The notes beneath the pieces are model-generated. The model ran no database searches and had not been told where the DNA came from. It saw only the letters and a list, made by a program, of their open reading frames with translations. DNA of 7,560 nucleotides, taken from positions 1-7,560 of the forward strand of contig PNJM01000131.1 in NCBI GenBank assembly GCA_013821865.1. The letters are read 5' to 3'. Of this stretch, positions 7,532 to 7,560 are shown piece after piece. The translations under genes were made by a program, and so were the position numbers. The stretch comes from Rhodocyclaceae bacterium (GTDB lineage: Bacteria > Pseudomonadota > Gammaproteobacteria > Burkholderiales > Rhodocyclaceae). Within the stretch, counting starts at the first letter, position 1. Every line of letters starts with the position of its first letter.

Positions 7532-7560
7532 CCGAACCCACCGTCACCTGCCCGAATTGC
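7528..7560 (+). CDS. DUF2130-type protein, first 11 codons only
   Basis: The reading MTEPTVTCPNC begins at an ATG overlapping the stop of the preceding mini-gene (ATGA) and runs off the right edge. The opening with a CxxC pair resembles DUF2130 proteins, coiled-coil proteins with a nuclease-like domain often encoded next to Mod-like methyltransferase and SNF2 helicase genes. Only 11 residues are visible, so the family call leans on context, and the integrity of the gene cannot be judged. Confidence 0.5.
   Translation, partial: MTEPTVTCPNC

Overview
The window looks like a chromosomal stretch of a GC-rich betaproteobacterium, probably near Rhodocyclales (Azoarcus/Thauera/Aromatoleum-type or a relative). 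That placement is an inference from base composition, codon use and the gene set; there is no rRNA or other marker to fix it. It has two unlike halves: a well-kept catabolic locus (about 1-5572) and a scrambled accessory or defence-island remnant (about 5573-7560).

Catabolic locus. Three minus-strand genes read right to left: a periplasmic branched-chain-amino-acid-type ABC substrate-binding protein (4573-3440), a feruloyl-CoA-synthase-like acyl-CoA ligase whose GTG start overlaps the previous stop by 4 bp (3443-1602), and a fused enoyl-CoA hydratase/3-hydroxyacyl-CoA dehydrogenase (1512 to beyond the left edge). A strong intrinsic terminator lies between the ligase and the fused enzyme. Divergent from the binding protein is a TetR-type regulator (4703-5572) with an extra N-terminal helix-turn-helix domain resembling those of IS481-type transposases. 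The 129-bp divergent region holds a TTGACA promoter for the minus operon, embedded in an ACTAAC/GTTAGT inverted repeat that is the likely operator. Together the genes suggest uptake, CoA activation and side-chain beta-oxidation of a phenylpropenoid or similar aromatic or acyl acid, under a ligand-responsive repressor.

Accessory half. This is a run of truncated and chimeric genes around one intact toxin-antitoxin pair. At 5667 the first ~45 codons of a SNF2-type helicase are joined in frame to the C-terminal three quarters of a DinD (DNA-damage-inducible protein D) homologue. At 6421 the first ~26 codons of a type III Mod-like DNA methyltransferase run into a second DinD-like fragment and then, in another frame, a decayed methyltransferase motif IV region. 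Next come an intact minimal nucleotidyltransferase (MntA, 6767-7057) and a HepT toxin (7050-7403). At 7400 a second copy of the methyltransferase N-terminus forms a 43-codon mini-gene whose start overlaps the hepT stop and whose stop overlaps the start of a DUF2130-type gene (7528 to beyond the right edge). The island therefore keeps gene beginnings and 4-bp overlaps while the large enzymes are gone, apart from the toxin-antitoxin pair and perhaps the DUF2130 gene. No tRNA, rRNA, CRISPR array or complete insertion sequence was seen.
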